The notes under the pieces are model-generated. The model searched no databases. It saw nothing but the letters and a program-made list of their open reading frames with translations, and was not told the origin of the DNA. This document shows, one piece after another, positions 47,413-58,815 of a stretch of DNA of 64,000 bases. Position numbers and translations under genes: made by a program. How positions within the stretch are numbered: the stretch's first letter is position 1; every line of letters begins with the position of its first letter. The stretch comes from Isochrysis galbana. Its lineage: Eukaryota; Haptophyta; Isochrysidales; Isochrysidaceae. The DNA is taken from assembly GCA_018136815.1 (NCBI GenBank), contig CM030934.1:6840573-6904572 (forward strand), given 5' to 3'.

Positions 47413-48052
47413 TGTGGAAATCAAAGCCGCTTGGATTGTAACGAGATGAACGAGATTTTCGGGTAACGGAACTGGACGAGGAGTTTCCCCACTAAGCTTG
47501 GTCGTAATGCGGTGAAACCGATTTGCAGACAAGCGGGAAACCGGGGCGGAAGGAACTGGCAAGGAAGTCGGCAGGAAGGCAGAGGAAATGTCTTGGCAAG
47601 GCGACGGAGGCAGGATTTTTAACGGTAGACGGAGTGCAGAATTTTAACGGTAGGAAGGCAGGATATTTTAACAGTAGGAAGAGGCAGGATTTTTACCGTA
47701 GAAGAAGAGCGTGGAATTTTAACGGTAGAAGAAGGGCGTGGAATTTAACTGTAGAAGAAGAGCGGAGAGGAGAAGGAGCGGGGCTCGAACTGCAGAGCGC
47801 TCCGTCCGGACTCGAACTCGCGACCCAGAGCAAAAGGTTGGTGGAGGCGGTGGGTTGAACCACTATGCCACGCGAGAGTTTACGTAGCCATAGGGCCGAT
47901 GGGAAGGGCTGAGAACCGCCATATATACTCTGGGTTTTTTTTTCTCTTCTTTTTCACTTTTCTTCTTCTTTCTTCCTCTGTTTCTTTTTACTGTTTACTG
48001 TTTTTCTTTTACTGTTATTTCTTTTTGCCTCTGAGACATCGCGAATGCGACA
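47413..48052 (-). repeat. Inverted full-length LTR of the 24617-25459 family
   Basis: On the minus strand it starts TGTCGCATTCGCGATG after a GGGGGG tract and ends GATTTCCACA (640 bases). It has one B-box unit and no GGGCC repeats, which explains the 203-base difference from the solo LTR. No 5-bp duplication is seen. Confidence 0.8.
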
Positions 48053-48117
48053 CCCCCCGACTTAATCACGAGCGTCCTCGCGAGCCTTCTGCAAGCGGAA
48101 TCCTTATGTCTCTAAAT

Positions 48118-48365
48118 TGTGGAAATCAAAGCCGCAGCTTGGATTGTAACGAGATGAACGAGATGTAACGAGATGGCCTGATGGCCCGACGACGAGATGA
48201 ACGAGATGGCCTTGATGGCCCGACGAGATGAACGAGATGGCCCTGGGGCCCGACGAGATGAACGAGATGGCCCGAGGGCCCGACGAGATGAACGAGAGTA
48301 ACGAGATGGCCTGATGGCCCGACGAGATGAACGAGATGGCCCGAGGGCCCGACGAGATGAACGAG
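48118..48365 (-). repeat. Partial LTR of the same family with GGGCC/CTCGTTCATC tandem repeats
   Basis: Repeated GAGATGAACGAGATGGCC-type units of about 31 bases end in TGTGGAAATC at 48118. On the minus strand this 3' LTR part is followed by only 65 bases (48117-48053) and a polypurine tract before the full LTR. It is thus an internally deleted element. Confidence 0.7.
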
Positions 48366-48437
48366 TGTCGAGTCGAGCGGAGCCGGAGGGCTCTGAGCCA
48401 CTCCGTCGCGAGCAGCACCGGCGGCTAGCGCGGCGCT
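48366..48437 (+). other. Chromovirus copy 2 leader
   Basis: GTCGAGTCGAGCGGAGCC and the following GC-rich segment match 37482 (+) and the minus strand near 23140. The expected same-orientation 5' LTR is missing; an inverted LTR piece lies directly upstream. Confidence 0.6.
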
Positions 48438-50702
48438 TTGGCCCTCCTCCCCACCGGGAGTCGGGTGAATGAAATTCTGGACTGGGTCGGGCAACCCCAT
48501 TTGGGTGTCTGGAGGGGAACGAACGGCGAACGAAGGGCTGTGGGGCGGCGAGGCGCTCCTAGCGGCCCTAGTGTGTTGGGTTTTAAGAGATTGTTAGACC
48601 TACAAAGAACTCTTCCCTCAGGGAGGGAGCCTAGGCTGCTTGAGTGCAGCGACGCAGCGAACAACGACGGACAACGGAGCCGAGAACAACAGGATACACC
48701 GACCCACGAACACACCGGAATCATTCACCAAGGCCAAGCGGGCACTACGACTTCTCCTCGAGTCGAAACTTCGCCACCGCTTGTGGAAGAAGGAGACAAC
48801 TCCATTGGTGCCCCTCCGGCCTCGGTTGAGTCCCCTTCTCAACCTTTGCCCGCCGCGCCGTTCTCCGTTCCGCCGAATTCGAATTCCGATCCCGTATTCA
48901 ATACGCCCGTTCCTGTCACGTCCGCCGAGCCTGTTTCTGATCCCCAACCTCCACCCACCGTCGCGGGCCTCCGCTCGCTTCCAAATCCGGCGGCTCGGCG
49001 CCATCCCGTCGATCCAAGCCTCGCCGGTGATGCTTCTGAGCGAGAGGTCATCCTAGCCTCGTGGGGCCAACTGTTTGAGGATGCCGCCTACGAGGTAGCC
49101 TCTCTCTACAGGAAGTCCGACGATTTCGAGCTCATCCACGCCATTCTCAACGGCGGCCTCTCTCGAGCCGGCAATGTTTGGCACTACCGCGTGTTTTTCG
49201 AGAAGGAGCACGTGACCAAGTGGGCTCGGAGCCGCTTCTTCCTCGACCGCACCCTCCATCACCAAGTCCGAATGGGCAAAGAGCTTTCCGAGATCAAGTT
49301 CCCGAAGGGCCTGGCCTCGGACAACGTCCAGACAGCGGCCACCTCCTTGAATGATTTTCGTCTGTCCTTCATCAAGCCGCTCGAGCGCGCCCTCTCGCTC
49401 GGCTGCGACCACCGTGAAATCTTTACATCCTTGCTAGCGGCCGCCAACTTGTGCACCACCGGCAACCAAAGGATCTACGCCTTCCTCCTCGATCTCGCCG
49501 AAGACCCGGTCCTCTCTCTCAACCCCGCGCTGGCCTGCGACGTGCTTCTCCGCAAGTGCGACGCCACCTTCGCGGCCAACGTGCCCGGCTTCGCCAAAGA
49601 CTCCGCCTCCATGGAGTGGGACAGGCTCGTAGCCCGTGAAGCCGGCTCCGATCTCTTAGAGTTATCCAAGAATTTGGTGCGCGCGTACGTCCGCAAGATG
49701 GGTGACGCGAAGGTGGATGCCACGACGGTCTGGGACCACCCAAACATGTCGCACGATATCAATCAACGATTCGAGTCCATCATTCGGAACGACAAGGTCG
49801 ACGCGGCTCGCGGCGTGGATAACGCGACCAAGTTTGGCGAGTGTCTTGCAAAGACTCGCTTCCGCGTCGAGAACCACGAGCTCCCTCGCTCGGCCCTTTC
49901 GTGCGTCAACCTCTGCCAGCGCTACCTGAGCCCGTACGAACAAGCCCGTGCTAGCCAACAACAGACGTCGGTCGCGGTCGCCGCCGTGACGCCGCCGGCG
50001 ACTACTTCCAAGTCCACCAAGACCGCCAAGGTTGCTAAGGCTGCCTCTAACCCCGCGGACACTACGGCTTCGATGGTCGCCGCCGTCCAAGCAGCGGTGG
50101 CCGAGGCATTAAAATCGCAAAACAACAACTCGAACCGCAAGGCGACTGGCGCTGACAATCGTCGGGCTCCGCCTCCGCCTACGAATTACTCCGCATCGTC
50201 TCCGTTACCGGACGCACTTCTTGACCGTCCTCTCGGCAAAAGCACGTCTTCTCGTCGCCAATGTGATCCCCCTCCGAACGGCCTTGGGCTTCCGGCCGAT
50301 TCGGGCCTCTCGGAATGGGATCCAGCTAGCTGGTCTTGAGCACGAGCCCGTTTCTGGCAAATTTCTCGTTACGCGGGTCACCCGGCCCTTCGCGCTGCGC
50401 TCACGCGCTGCCGTCCCTCGGATGCCACCATGACGGCGCCGCGTCTCGACGACTTAGACCGCGACGTCAAGGAGTGGACCGACGCCAACGGCTGCGCGTA
50501 CTGCGCCTTTCGTCCCCGGGCTCCATCTGGTACGCCCGAAGCAGACCTGTGGAAGTATGGCACGGGCGACGGAGCTCATAACCCCGTCGTTTGCCAACCG
50601 TACATTCGTTTTCTCTGCGAAGGTGGCAGTGGCGAGTGTGGTAACGACCCAGAAGTCCACCGCCGCCTCCGCACGATGGTTGTTCTCCGTCCGGCCCAGT
50701 AG
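48438..50702 (+). pseudogene. gag: Chromovirus copy 2 gag with one internal TGA
   Basis: The frame runs 48438-50339, stops at TGA (SWS-stop), and continues in phase to TAG at 50700. The TGA aligns with a CGG/CGA-rich Arg stretch in copy 1 (WNRARARFW versus WS-stop-ARARFW) and is probably a mutation. The capsid-like middle (about 49030-49950) is helical: EREVILASWGQLFEDAAYEV, VTKWARSRFF, FLLDLAEDP and LCQRYLSPYEQAR. The C-terminal Cys/His block is CAYC...GDGAHNPVVCQ...C...GEC, as in copy 1. The N-terminal residues before WRGTNGERRAVG read through leader sequence, so the true start may be downstream. Confidence 0.75.
50700..50702 (+). promoter_or_regulatory. Putative read-through UAG, copy 2
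   Basis: The gag stop TAG is followed in the same frame, with no stop, by VAGGAHVRAVTPLPVQGSG and the frame starting at 50790. The context CAG-TAG-G, then GCC GGC GGG G matches copy 1. Confidence 0.6.
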
Positions 50703-52355
50703 GTCGCCGGCGGGGCCCACGTCCGCGCTGTCACCCCGCTACCAGTCCAGGGTAGTGGGCCTGAACGCCACCCACCAAAAGATCGTATTATGCTACGGCC
50801 GAGTACTTCTACGGCCTCCAACCAGTACCCTAAGATTCCGCAAGTTCCAGACAAGCCCTTCCACCTCCACCCCCCTCTTTCTCCTGCCTCCTCGCCGATT
50901 ACCCCTATTTCTCCCAATGCCGATAATTCCATCCTGGTTCTCGATATCACGCACGAGTCCTCCAAACCAAGTCAACCGTCCCCGCCTCTCTATCAACTCA
51001 AGCCGCTGAACCGCTACCCCACGCCACTCCCCAAGCATCAACAGTCCAAGACCTCACGGTCTGCGAAAATCCAGCCGCCGCAGGCCCAATCCAACCTTCA
51101 ATCTCTCAAATCAAATTTCGCATGTCCGAGCCACAAAACGTCTCCCGAGTACGAGTCCGAGTCCAAGTCACGTTCGGAATTGCCCTCTTCGTCTTACGCC
51201 ACCGCGCGCCCATCTACGAGTCTGAGCCCAGTCCAGTCATCACCGGTATCACCAGTCTCCATCGCTACGACGATGGAGGCGCAGTTCTCCGGTTCTTCCC
51301 CACTTTCTTTCGAGTCCGAGTCCAAGCCTGTTTTGAGCAAACCCCGTTCTGAGCCATCCGAGTCCGAGTCCGAGTCCGAGTTTACAATGTCACCGAGCCC
51401 TACCACGCGGTCGACCGCAGGATTAACGGAGCTCCAGCCACCCACTGAGCCTCCGACGACCACTCCTTCCGAGGGAGTGTTCACCTTCGGTCCTCCACGC
51501 CCCGAGTCTGAGTCATTTGGAATCTCCGGTCACGTCCAGAATTCCAACCACACCCGAGCCCCGTTTCACGAGCCACCGCGTATCGAGTCCAAACACAAGC
51601 TGACGCCGAAGCCCTCGACGACAGCCACTGTGTCCTTATCCCAGCCACCGTTTCGAGTCTCGCCGCAGCCGGCCTGCCACTCCAGCAAGCTGCACGCCGC
51701 CGAGCCGATCCCTTCCGTTTCCGTTCCGAGTCCGAGTCCAATCGCACAAGACAATGCATCCCGAGCCCGCGTAATCAAGCCCGTCACCGAGTCCGAGATT
51801 ACGGCCGCACCGAGCCAACCGGTGCTGGCCACCGTGCCCCTATCGTCATCACAAGCGTCAGCCTCGTCCTCACCGACGGTTGCGACGCCAGGGGGCTTCA
51901 CCTTTGGGCCGGCACCGTCCGTTCCCATTTCGAAAGTGAGCCCTGTTTTCAGTGCCCAGCACGCCAGAAACGACGAGTCCGAGTCCGAGTACCAATTAAC
52001 GTCACCGCGGAGTCTGCGGTCGACCACCGGCGTTCCCACGCCACCCCATCAACCGAGAGCCATGGAGGAGCTGGCACAGCCGTCTCCTAGCCCCTCTGAA
52101 GTCGCCGAGTCTTCCGAATTCGAGTCTGAATCCACCGTAATTTCAGCGGTCCATCCACCCGCTAGCCCGAGCCAAGTCCTCCGAAGAATGCTTCGCATTG
52201 CAGAACCTCTTCGGCCACCACCCACGCCAGCCGCTGCCGCAGAGCCACCACCCTGGCCTCAGCCTTCCCCGCAGCCGGCTTCTACGACAGCCACGTCCCT
52301 TCTTTCGCCGGCGCCGACCCCGCCGACGACAGATTGCAACGAAGTCGATGCCTGA
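50703..52355 (+). pseudogene. Copy 2 pol N-terminal Ser/Pro-rich segment
   Basis: This is a low-complexity, Ser/Pro/Glu-rich stretch with repeated GAGTCC codons (ESESESE). It ends in TGA at 52353 and the pol frame resumes in the same phase at 52374. It corresponds in position to residues 1-350 of copy 1 pol but is longer and hardly similar. The TGA separates it from the catalytic part in this copy. Confidence 0.65.
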
Positions 52356-52373
52356 CCCGATTCCTCTCCCGAC

Positions 52374-55300
52374 GTGACCATGGAGAGTGACCACAACTCC
52401 CTTGCACGTCGAGGAACGGCCGCCTCCCAAACCGAGCTTCTACGCCCATTGAGCCAGCCCAACCGAGTCTCTAAGCCATGTCCTTCATGTCTCTCACCGG
52501 TGGTCTCGCGGCCGCGGCGTCCGTCGCCGCAATCCGACACCCCACTTCTCCGAGTTTCTTCGTCAATCCCGTCCTCTGAGCCCGTCTCCACGTCGTCGAT
52601 ATCCGAGTCTTCTTCTATTCGTCCTACGTCGCCGCGGCCACCGGTCGCAGCCTCCAAGCACTGCCTGCCTCTCGATACCACTGCCACCGCCATCATGCGC
52701 GTGGCAGCGATCAATGCGTCCGCAATCCAGTCCTTCGATTCCTCTCGAAACAACTCCGATGTCGGCACCCGCGATGATACCCCGTCACCCGCTCTCCACG
52801 CTCTCGCCTCTCTTCGTGCACGAGCGAGCGGCTCTGCGGTGGTATTACCTCGGCACCTCACGGAGGCAGCCCAAGAGCTCCGCCGGCCGCGCAGTGGCAC
52901 CTTAGCCTCGCCTGCCGCCGCGCTACCCAAGCACTTCGATGAGCTTTGCGCTGAGCTCACGAAGACGAGTCAACAAGTCCAAGACGGGCTGACTTCTGGC
53001 TGTCACGCCCCACGAGTTCTCGTCGTTGGTGAGACTAGCGGCGTCGTCTCCTCCATGTTCCTACTCGCCGGAGCTGATGTAGCTACGTGCGATTTGTATC
53101 CTTCCGAGATTGACTACGTGCCCCACTTCCAAGGCGACGCGCTTCATGTCCAAAACCTAGGTTGGGACCTAGTCATCGCCCACCCGCCCTGCACGTACCT
53201 CTCCGCCGTCAGCAGTCAATGGCTCTCCCAAGAACCCGGACGTCGTGCCGCTCTTGAGTCGGCCGCCCGCGTCTTCAAGTCAATGGCCTCCGCCACTGCT
53301 CCGTTTGTAGCGGTTGAGAACCCTCGGATGCATGCGGAAGCTCGCCGTTTAGTCGGGGGGTTGACCCCGACCCAATTCGTCCAACCCTGGGAGCACGGCA
53401 CTGGACACCAGAAAGCCACCGGGTTGTACCTCACCAAAGGGCTGCCGCCTCTCCAGCCAACCTGCGTCGTGGATGGCCGTGAGTCGGCCATGGCTAACCT
53501 CTCTCCTTCACCGCACCGTGGCGCTCTTCGCAGCCGCACCTACGTCGGTGTAGCTGGAGCGATGGCGACCCATTGGATGCCTGTTCTTCTTCGACATTTG
53601 AGCCAACAGGGAGACCAGCCATCGACGAAGAAACTGTCCGCGTTGGAGCTACTCGCTTGCGCGCGGCGCAGCCTATCGGACCGGCCTTCCCTTAGCTCGA
53701 CTGAGGCTACCGCATACGAGCCGTGGTCGGCTCTTCATCGTTATGAGAGGGGGAGGGAATCTAGTGAAGTTTCTTCCGACCCCGTTGTTTCCCGTCCAGC
53801 TACTCCCGAGTCAGACAACCACGAAGACCAAAAAGAAACCCACGATAACCACGACAACGACACGCCACTCTACGCCTCCGAGTCTACTCTCCACGACCCA
53901 TTCTCTCCATGGACCGCCCCGCCTCCGGCACGCGCGAGCTCGCCGCGTCCGACGACGCCGACGACTCTCCGGAAGCGGCGCCAACAATGGCAATCATTCG
54001 GAGTGAACGGGGACCAGAAATGGTCCAACGTCACGCTCGAAACCGCTGACGAAATAAGAGCGCAAGCTCTAGCCGGACGAGGCGCCGACGAGGAATCCGA
54101 CCTCGCCGCTGCCGTCCGAGCGCCGATCGAGTTCGTGGAAGCCAAAGGCATCCGCGCCGAAGAGCTAGCCTCATTAGTTCGAAGACCCAAGACAGAAGCC
54201 CAAGCTCGTCTCGAGAAAGACTGGGAAAAGATGTCCGACCACCCGAGGCACCCCACCGACAAGAGAGGCCTGGGATACACTAGTCCCAAGCTATCACCCT
54301 GCACCGCTACCAACGAGGACGACGCCTCTAGACCCTCTGCCACGATAGCGGCAGTCGGATTACCCGAAGAGACGACGATCACCATGACGACGAATTCACC
54401 CGAGCAACCACGCTGTCGACCAACCCCGTCCCCGTCCGACACCATCGCACACGTGACCGCGCACCGACCGGATAGCGTCGTGGATACCCTACCATCTGCC
54501 TACCCAAGGCATTGCCTATATGTTCGAGACCTAGTGGTCTGCCGCTCCGGCGAGGCTACCGGCAAAGAAGGAGTTATCTTAGCCGACTCCGCTCTCACGG
54601 TCAACAATACACTCGCTGACACCGGAGCTGGCCCGTCGGTCGTGACCACTTCCCTCTTGTCCAGCCTACCCAAAGACGCATGCGTCGAGCGGCTGCCGCA
54701 AGCCGTAGTGACACCGCTCCATGGCCCAGACGGCCTACCTCTTATCACGCGAGGCAAGGCTCGGATCGTTTTCTCCGTCGGTGGATTTCTCTTTCGTCAT
54801 ACGTTCATGGTGATTGAAGGCAACCCGATGCTGCTGCTCGGGAACGACTTCTTAGCTACGCACGCCGCTTCGATTCAGCTCGCCTCCGACAGCACGGACG
54901 GCTCTATCACCCTCGGTGCTCCATCCACGGTGGCTCCTCTTGAGGTTAATGGCAGTCCAAGCCCCGACGCTCCGCCGATCTTTCGCGTCTCGACGTCACC
55001 GATAGCGGTGGTCCCTGTCAGCATGACTTGTGCACAGGTCTGTCCGACCTCCGCGAACCCAATCACGACTGACTTCTTCCGAGGGCCGCAGGCCACCAAA
55101 AACGACAACCAGCTAGTCACCGAGCCTCTCTTCAGCACGGCCGATGAGTTTGCCGCCAAAGCGCCGGCATCATGTGGCTCCGAGTACCTCCTATACACCC
55201 ACGAACCTATCACGATCCCGGCCTATCATCGGGCAACGTTTCACGTCCGAATTCCGCTAGCTCTTCGAGAACACGAAGACTGCGCCATGCTCGTGGACCG

Positions 55301-56795
55301 ACTCCCTACGCGTGAAACGATCGATAGCTCTCCTCTCGTCATTCCCCAAGTAGAGAGGTCGAACTCCGACCACACCATCGCGGTTACGGTGGTCAACACT
55401 GACCCCAAACCTCTACACCTTCCGTCGTTCCATCCTGTAGCTTCGCTACAGGTTCGATTCAAAATTCACGCTGGAACATATCGCCGCGTCGGGGCCGTTA
55501 ACTCGCCGGATGTGATTGAGTCGCTCGACGAGGACCAGCGTAAGCTCCTCGAGGCAGCCAAGATCGACCCCGAAGGCCGTCTCTCGATGCCCCAACGTGA
55601 ACAAGTTCGTCGTCTACTGGCCCGACGTATCGCTGCTTTCGCAATTGACCCGACCAACCCGAATCACACTCACGTGATGGAGGTAGAGCTACCGCTCAAC
55701 CCTGGAGCCGAAGCTCACCGCCACGCACCGTCTAGAGTTGGACGAGAGGGTGAGAAGATCATAGAGGACGAAGTTTGCAAGATGGAGTCCGCGGGCATCA
55801 TTAGGAAATCAAATTCGTCGTGGGCCTCTCGAGTCGTGCTAGTCACTAAGAAGGATGGCTCCGTACGTTTCTGCGTAGATTATCGCGACGTCAACTCCAA
55901 GCTTCGTCTAGAGGACAGCCCTCTTCCCCTCACGGTAGAAGCCATCGACCGATTGTCGTCCGGCCAAGGCAACCTTGATTCTCTATTCCTTTGCACCCTG
56001 GACCTGGCATCTGGTTTCTGGGGTATACCGATCAAAGAGTCCGATAAACATATCACCGCGTTCACTACTCATCGCGGCAAGTACGAGTTCAATTACTTGC
56101 CTTTTGGTGTTCAATCCGGTCCCTCGTATATGTGCCGCCTCATGGACGCCGCTCTCGGTGGGCTGGCATGGGAGATTTGTATGCCATACTTGGATGATGT
56201 CGGCGCCTGGTCGACAGGCGTAGGTGACTCGCTGCAGGCCAGGGAAGAGTCGTCATTCCAACAAATGTTACACCGTCTTGATCTTGTCTTGGAACGTCTC
56301 ATCTGGGCGGGCCTCACTTGCAAGATGTCGAAATGCGTTTTCTTTGCCACCTCGGCTGAATATCTCGGCCACGTTGTTTCGCGTGAAGGTCTTCGGATGG
56401 ATCCCAAGAAAGTGGAAGCCGTCTCGAAAATCGACCCTACCCAAATCAACTCTATCGAAGCCGTCCGTTCTTTCCTTGGACTGTGCTCGTACTACCGCCG
56501 TTTTATACGCCGTTTTGCGATCCGTGCAGCGCCGTTAACCGCTCTCACGCGGAAAGGGTGCGATGTCCCGGTCGAGTCGCAAACAGAAGCCTGTCGCCAG
56601 GCTATCGAAGATCTCAAGCAAGCTATCTGTGAAGAACCCGTACTCGCACCTCCTCGAGACGACCGTCCTTTCCTCGTTAAGACCGACGGTGCTAGCAAGC
56701 TAGGCATCGCCGGCGTCCTTGCTCAGAAAGACGACGAAGGGAGAGAGCGCGTTGTTGCATACTACGGTCGTAGTTTGAGTCCGGCTGAGCGCTGA
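52374..56795 (+). pseudogene. pol: Chromovirus copy 2 pol: methyltransferase, protease, RT and part of RNase H
   Basis: The 1473-residue frame has the methyltransferase-like domain at about 210-405 (VLVVGETSG at 215, HPPCTYLS with Cys273, VENPRMH, QPWEHGTGHQKATGLYL, RSRTYVGVAGAMATHW). The aspartic protease has ADTGAGPS (Asp749). RT has YLDD at 1272-1275. The start of RNase H (KTDGASKLGIAG) ends prematurely after SLSPAER. The break is a 7-base duplication, GCTGAGC at 56784-56790 and 56791-56797; copy 1 reads AERHWTVTE without it. Protein identity to copy 1 is high in catalytic domains and low in linkers. Confidence 0.85.
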
Positions 56796-58715
56796 GCGCC
56801 ATTGGACAGTTACTGAAATCGAACTTCTAGCAGCGCTAGAATCGATCCGAAATTGGAGGCCTTATCTATGGGGTCGCCACTTCACCCTCGTCGTAGACCA
56901 TTCAGCTTTGCGCTGGCTTCACACGATGAAAGATCAAGTCACCGGTGGTCCAGCCTCGCGCCTCATGCGATGGGTCCTGAAGCTAGCCGAATATCGATTC
57001 GACGTCGTGCACAAACCTGGAGTCACTCACTGGGACGCCGACGGCTTATCCCGCCTAGTTGCTCTCGAGCCCGATCACGATCCTCTCCATCTCGAGGAGA
57101 GTGACGTCCATTCTTTCGATTCTTCCGAAATTCACGACATAGTTGCCGCCGCGGTTACTTCATCCACCCTCACCGCTCGCCGCCAACAAGCAAACGATAG
57201 GCTCGCTCGTCAAGCATCGGAATCTTCGGAGTCGATTACCTCCTCGTATCTCGATGTGGGCGTGCCTCATGCCGACGAATTGCGTCAAGCGCTCTCTACC
57301 GACGAGTTCGCTAGCTCGATCATTTCTGAACTCGAGTCGATCCTTCCGAAAGCTTCCTCTTCGATCGACTCTAGCTCGTCGTCGAAGAAGAGGTCCCGAT
57401 TCCTGCTTCGCGATGGCCTACTCTACTACCGCTCCTCAGAGGCGGAAGAGGCTCCTCTTCGTTTATACATTCCGGAGTCCCTTCGTGACACGTACCTCCG
57501 CGCCTACCATGACCACCTTGGTCACCCAGGTGCGACAAGGATGACTACCCTACTTCGTTCTCGAGTTTACTGGCCTGGCCTATCCGCCTCTGTATCGGAG
57601 TACGTTCGAGAGTGCCATGAATGCACTCTTGGCAAACCGTTACCGCGACCGCTCGCCCATCCATCCGGTCTTTCTATCGGATCCTATCCTTTCGACGTCG
57701 TCTATTGCGATATTCTTTCGATGGCTCCCACCCACGATTTCGTATCCGGCCGCTCCGGTTTTGATAAGCTGATTGTTTTCGTCGATTCTCTCTCTCGTTG
57801 GATTGAAGCTGAGCCTTGCAACGGTAACCCCTCGTCCGCAAAATGTCTGGACGTCTTCATGCGTCTCATCGTATCTCGTTATGGAGTCCCTCGCCAACTT
57901 CGAACCGACGCCGGCTCGAATCTTTGCTCTCGATTAGTTGACCTAATTCTCAAAGCGACTGGCACGGACTTGAGCACTACTGAAGCCTATCGCCACGAAG
58001 GCGTAGGGCTAGTGGAAAGAGCTCAACAAACTCTCCTCACGATGACTCGAGTCTCCAATGAAGGCGGCGCCCATTGGGTCGACCACCTTCCGTTTCTTCT
58101 CATGTCTATGCGAGCGACCGCCGGTCGCGTCGTACCAAGTCACCCGCGGCTATCTTATTTGGTCGGGAGCTTCGTCTTCCAGCTCAACTTGCTGACCCTG
58201 CTCCTGTTCTCGAGTTGCTTCCATCTCGGCCTCCGTCCGATGCCGTCACTTACGCCACCGAGCTCAATAAGAAGCTTCTCGAGTCGTGGCGTTCCGCCCT
58301 CGAAAGTACTCAAGAAGCCCAACGCGAATCGATGCGCTCCGCCTCTCAAAAGTCTAAACTCGGTGTCACCTTCAAACCAGGAGACAGAGTTTGTCGTCGA
58401 ATCCCTGGCCACGCCAACAAACTTCAATATCTCTACTCCGGTCCCTACCGAGTAGAAGAAGCCATCTCGGCCACTCGCTACCGTCTACGCGATCTCGAAA
58501 ATCGTCAAGTCAAGGATGAAGTTCACATTTCCAATCTTCGTCCGTACTTCACCGTCACCGATTCGTCTCCGCTCGCTGAAGATGAGTACTTGGTCGAAAG
58601 AGTTACTCGATCGCAAGGGCGATGGAGTTTCATTCAAGTATCTCGTCAAGTGGCGCGGCTATCCTCGTTCTGAAGCTACTTGGGAGTCTCGAATTGAGTT
58701 GCTTCGGCGTTGTGC
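56796..58715 (+). pseudogene. Copy 2 pol remainder: RNase H end, integrase, chromodomain
   Basis: The frame picks up as HWTVTEIELLAALESIRNWRP and runs through DHSALRWLH. The integrase zinc site ends CHECTLGK, and the DDE residues lie in YCDIL, RTDAGSN and VERAQQ. A shift near 58130 moves to the frame with SPAAILFGRELRLPAQL and GPYRVEEA. Another near 58600 moves to KELLDRKGDG, then LVKWRGYPRSEATWES (chromodomain), which is cut by the N gap. Three frameshifts make this copy inactive unless some are sequencing errors. Confidence 0.8.
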
Positions 58716-58815
58716 NNNNNNNNNNNNNNNNNNNNNNNNNNNNNNNNNNNNNNNNNNNNNNNNNNNNNNNNNNNNNNNNNNNNNNNNNNNNNNNNNNNNN
58801 NNNNNNNNNNNNNNN
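58716..58815. other. Assembly gap (100 N)
   Basis: Exactly 100 N. The chromovirus 3' end and LTR are missing on the left, and the right side restarts inside the same element's Ser/Pro-rich segment. Confidence 0.99.

Noticed and set aside
50337-52355. Reassignment of TGA to an amino acid
   Set aside because: Host genes (methyltransferase at 8925, hydroxylase at 39201) end in TGA at the expected protein end, so the two TGA codons in copy 2 are better read as mutations.
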